Positions 62,649 to 64,000 of a stretch of DNA of 64,000 nucleotides are shown here, one piece after another. The DNA lies in NCBI GenBank assembly GCA_023461035.1, contig JAEWOD010000035.1, forward strand, positions 124,001 through 188,000. The letters run 5' to 3'. Source of the stretch: Bacteroidota bacterium (lineage in GTDB: Bacteria; Bacteroidota; Bacteroidia; Flavobacteriales; Weeksellaceae). Both the position numbers and the translations under genes were made by a program. Below the pieces are notes generated by a model, which made no database searches, was not told the origin of the DNA, and saw nothing but the letters and a program-made list of their open reading frames with translations. Each line of letters opens with the position of its first letter. Positions within the stretch are counted from its first letter, which is position 1.

Positions 62649-64000
62649 CTAAACCCTGTTTCTTGCCTTTTTCACAAACCGCTTCGCCACATTATTTTCA
62701 ATGGCCTTTATCATTTCCAAAGCAATATCCTTACCGGTAGCTCCCTCGATTCCTTCCAGTCCGGGTGATGAATTCACTTCCAGAAGCAAAGGCCCTTTGG
62801 CCGAACGGATCATATCCACTCCGGCCACATCCAGCCCCATTGCTTTTGCGGCTTGAACGGCCAATCGCTTTTCCTCCTTTGTGATTTTGACGATGGAACC
62901 CGTTCCACCCAAATGGATATTCGCCCGGAATTCTCCCGGCGGAGCTTCCCGCTGCATGGCTGCCACCACTTTCCCATTGATCACAAAACAACGAAGGTCT
63001 TTACCGTTCGCTTCTTTGATAAATTCCTGAACTAAAATATTGGCATTCAAACTTTTGAATGCATTTATAACCGATTCGGCCGCTTTTTTGGTTTCGGCAA
63101 GAACCACTCCCTTTCCTTGTGTACCTTCGAGTAGTTTCACAATCAAAGGTGATCCGCCCACCATTTTGATCAGATCATTAGTGTCCAAAGGCGAATTGGC
63201 AAAACCCGTGATTGGAATTTCCAGTCCGTTGTTCAATAATAATTGTAAAGAATATAATTTGTCACGCGAATGCGTAATGGCCGAAGAATTATTCAAAGCA
63301 TACACATTCAATGACTCAAATTGTCTTGTCAAAGCACAACCATAATATGTCATACTCGGACGAATTCTTGGAATTACCGCATCCAATTCATTTAAGACGC
63401 GGCCGCCCCGGTAATGAACTTCCGGTGTTTTCGCATCCAATTTCATATAGCATTGGCTGATGTTGAAAAACTCGATATGATGTCCTAATTGTTCTCCGGC
63501 TTCAACAATTCGCTGATTACTGTACAATTCAGGATTACTGGCAAGCAGTCCTATTTTCAGACCTTTGATATTTTCGTCGGCCTTTGTGTAAAACCGTTCT
63601 GCCTCATCTTTTGCCAATTGACCAAACAGAAAACGGCTTTCAGGATCTACTAGGATCTTTCCTACCATCGCTTCTCTTCCTAACAACATCCTATATCCCA
63701 TCGAATCCCGATCCGTAAGCGAAATCTCAATCTCCCAATTTTCTTCTTTTACTCTTAAAAAAGTACGAATCACATAGCGCGACTCCCGACTACCTGTCGA
63801 ACTCTTGATAATCCTTCTATCCACCACCGGAGCTTCACAATGCACTACCCGTTTGCCGTCAAATTGCAGCGGATAAACATCAAAAGATACCCAGTTTTCT
63901 CCATTTCGTTGAAAAGGTTGAATATTGACCGCATGTAGTGCCGAAGTTTTGGCACCACTATCGACACGTACCTTTATCGTTGGTAATTCCAAATCCGGAA
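62649..64000 (-). CDS. Aspartic-protease-like / RimK-type ATP-grasp fusion (5' end outside window)
   Basis: The frame enters from the right edge without a start in the window (upstream residues PDL precede ELPTIKVRVDSGA); a TTG at 63992 is not the start. Residues near the N-terminus, VRVDSGAKTSALHA, match the retropepsin-like RimB/ATP-dependent zinc protease family. From about residue 145 the protein is a RimK-type ATP-grasp ligase with KLLEGTQGKGV, FIKEANGKDLRCFVI and LLEVNSSPGLEGIE. RimK adds glutamate to ribosomal protein S6 in E. coli; fusion to a protease-like domain suggests addition and removal of a peptide tail by one protein. Substrate unknown. Confidence 0.9.
   Translation of the reverse strand, partial: PDLELPTIKVRVDSGAKTSALHAVNIQPFQRNGENWVSFDVYPLQFDGKRVVHCEAPVVDRRIIKSSTGSRESRYVIRTFLRVKEENWEIEISLTDRDSMGYRMLLGREAMVGKILVDPESRFLFGQLAKDEAERFYTKADENIKGLKIGLLASNPELYSNQRIVEAGEQLGHHIEFFNISQCYMKLDAKTPEVHYRGGRVLNELDAVIPRIRPSMTYYGCALTRQFESLNVYALNNSSAITHSRDKLYSLQLLLNNGLEIPITGFANSPLDTNDLIKMVGGSPLIVKLLEGTQGKGVVLAETKKAAESVINAFKSLNANILVQEFIKEANGKDLRCFVINGKVVAAMQREAPPGEFRANIHLGGTGSIVKITKEEKRLAVQAAKAMGLDVAGVDMIRSAKGPLLLEVNSSPGLEGIEGATGKDIALEMIKAIENNVAKRFVKKARNRV

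Overview
The window is AT-rich chromosomal DNA from a member of the Flavobacteriia (phylum Bacteroidota). Four things point there: a type IX secretion system (T9SS) translocon gene (sprA), secreted proteins with both kinds of T9SS C-terminal sorting domain, a short Bacteroidota-type primary sigma factor, and promoters of the TTG-N19-TAnnTTTG type. A genus cannot be named from the sequence alone. Nearly everything is core genome; I see no prophage, transposase, CRISPR array or plasmid gene.

Layout. 1-416: 5' part of a secreted thioredoxin-like protein (minus). 467-11513: five consecutive proton-dependent oligopeptide (POT) transporters preceded in transcription order by a dipeptidyl peptidase IV, a peptide-uptake locus. 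11601-12761: an AAA/DUF4143 ATPase behind a 22-bp direct-repeat array. 12862-25015 (minus): malic enzyme, ruvA, sprA, gcvH, a VanZ-like gene and hisS, tightly packed. 25094-26854: an acidic unknown protein, a REP-like hairpin element, rpmA and an extended rplU. 27037-28608: a T9SS-secreted protein.

28894-43261 (plus): a complete nuoABCDEFGHIJKLMN operon for respiratory complex I, interrupted by two small unrelated genes (a SecD P1-head-like protein between nuoE and nuoF, and a lipoprotein between nuoG and nuoH). Most of its non-overlapping spacers are built from 7- or 8-nt periodic sequence. 43340-49658: small lipoprotein and unknown genes, leuS with an unusual internal domain and an in-frame palindromic element, yjbR and the primary sigma factor. 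49774-52487: rpe and three tandem secreted paralogues of unknown function. 52536-54870: recF, a DUF721 gene and a YheT-type hydrolase. 54968-59022: a PorP/SprF protein and a large T9SS substrate. 59117-62479: a TerC protein, a conserved cytoplasmic protein and a metallo-hydrolase. 62525-62608: tRNA-Leu(CAA). 62649-64000: an aspartic-protease-like/RimK ATP-grasp fusion cut by the window end.

How it fits together: the DPP IV and POT genes suggest growth on peptides, with extracytoplasmic trimming to dipeptides followed by proton-coupled uptake. Complex I and malic enzyme serve the resulting respiratory metabolism. SprA, PorP/SprF and the two sorting-domain proteins belong to one secretion route. 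The best candidates for something undescribed are the periodic spacers of the nuo operon, the three-gene secreted paralogue cluster, the inserted SecD-like gene and the LeuRS insertion.
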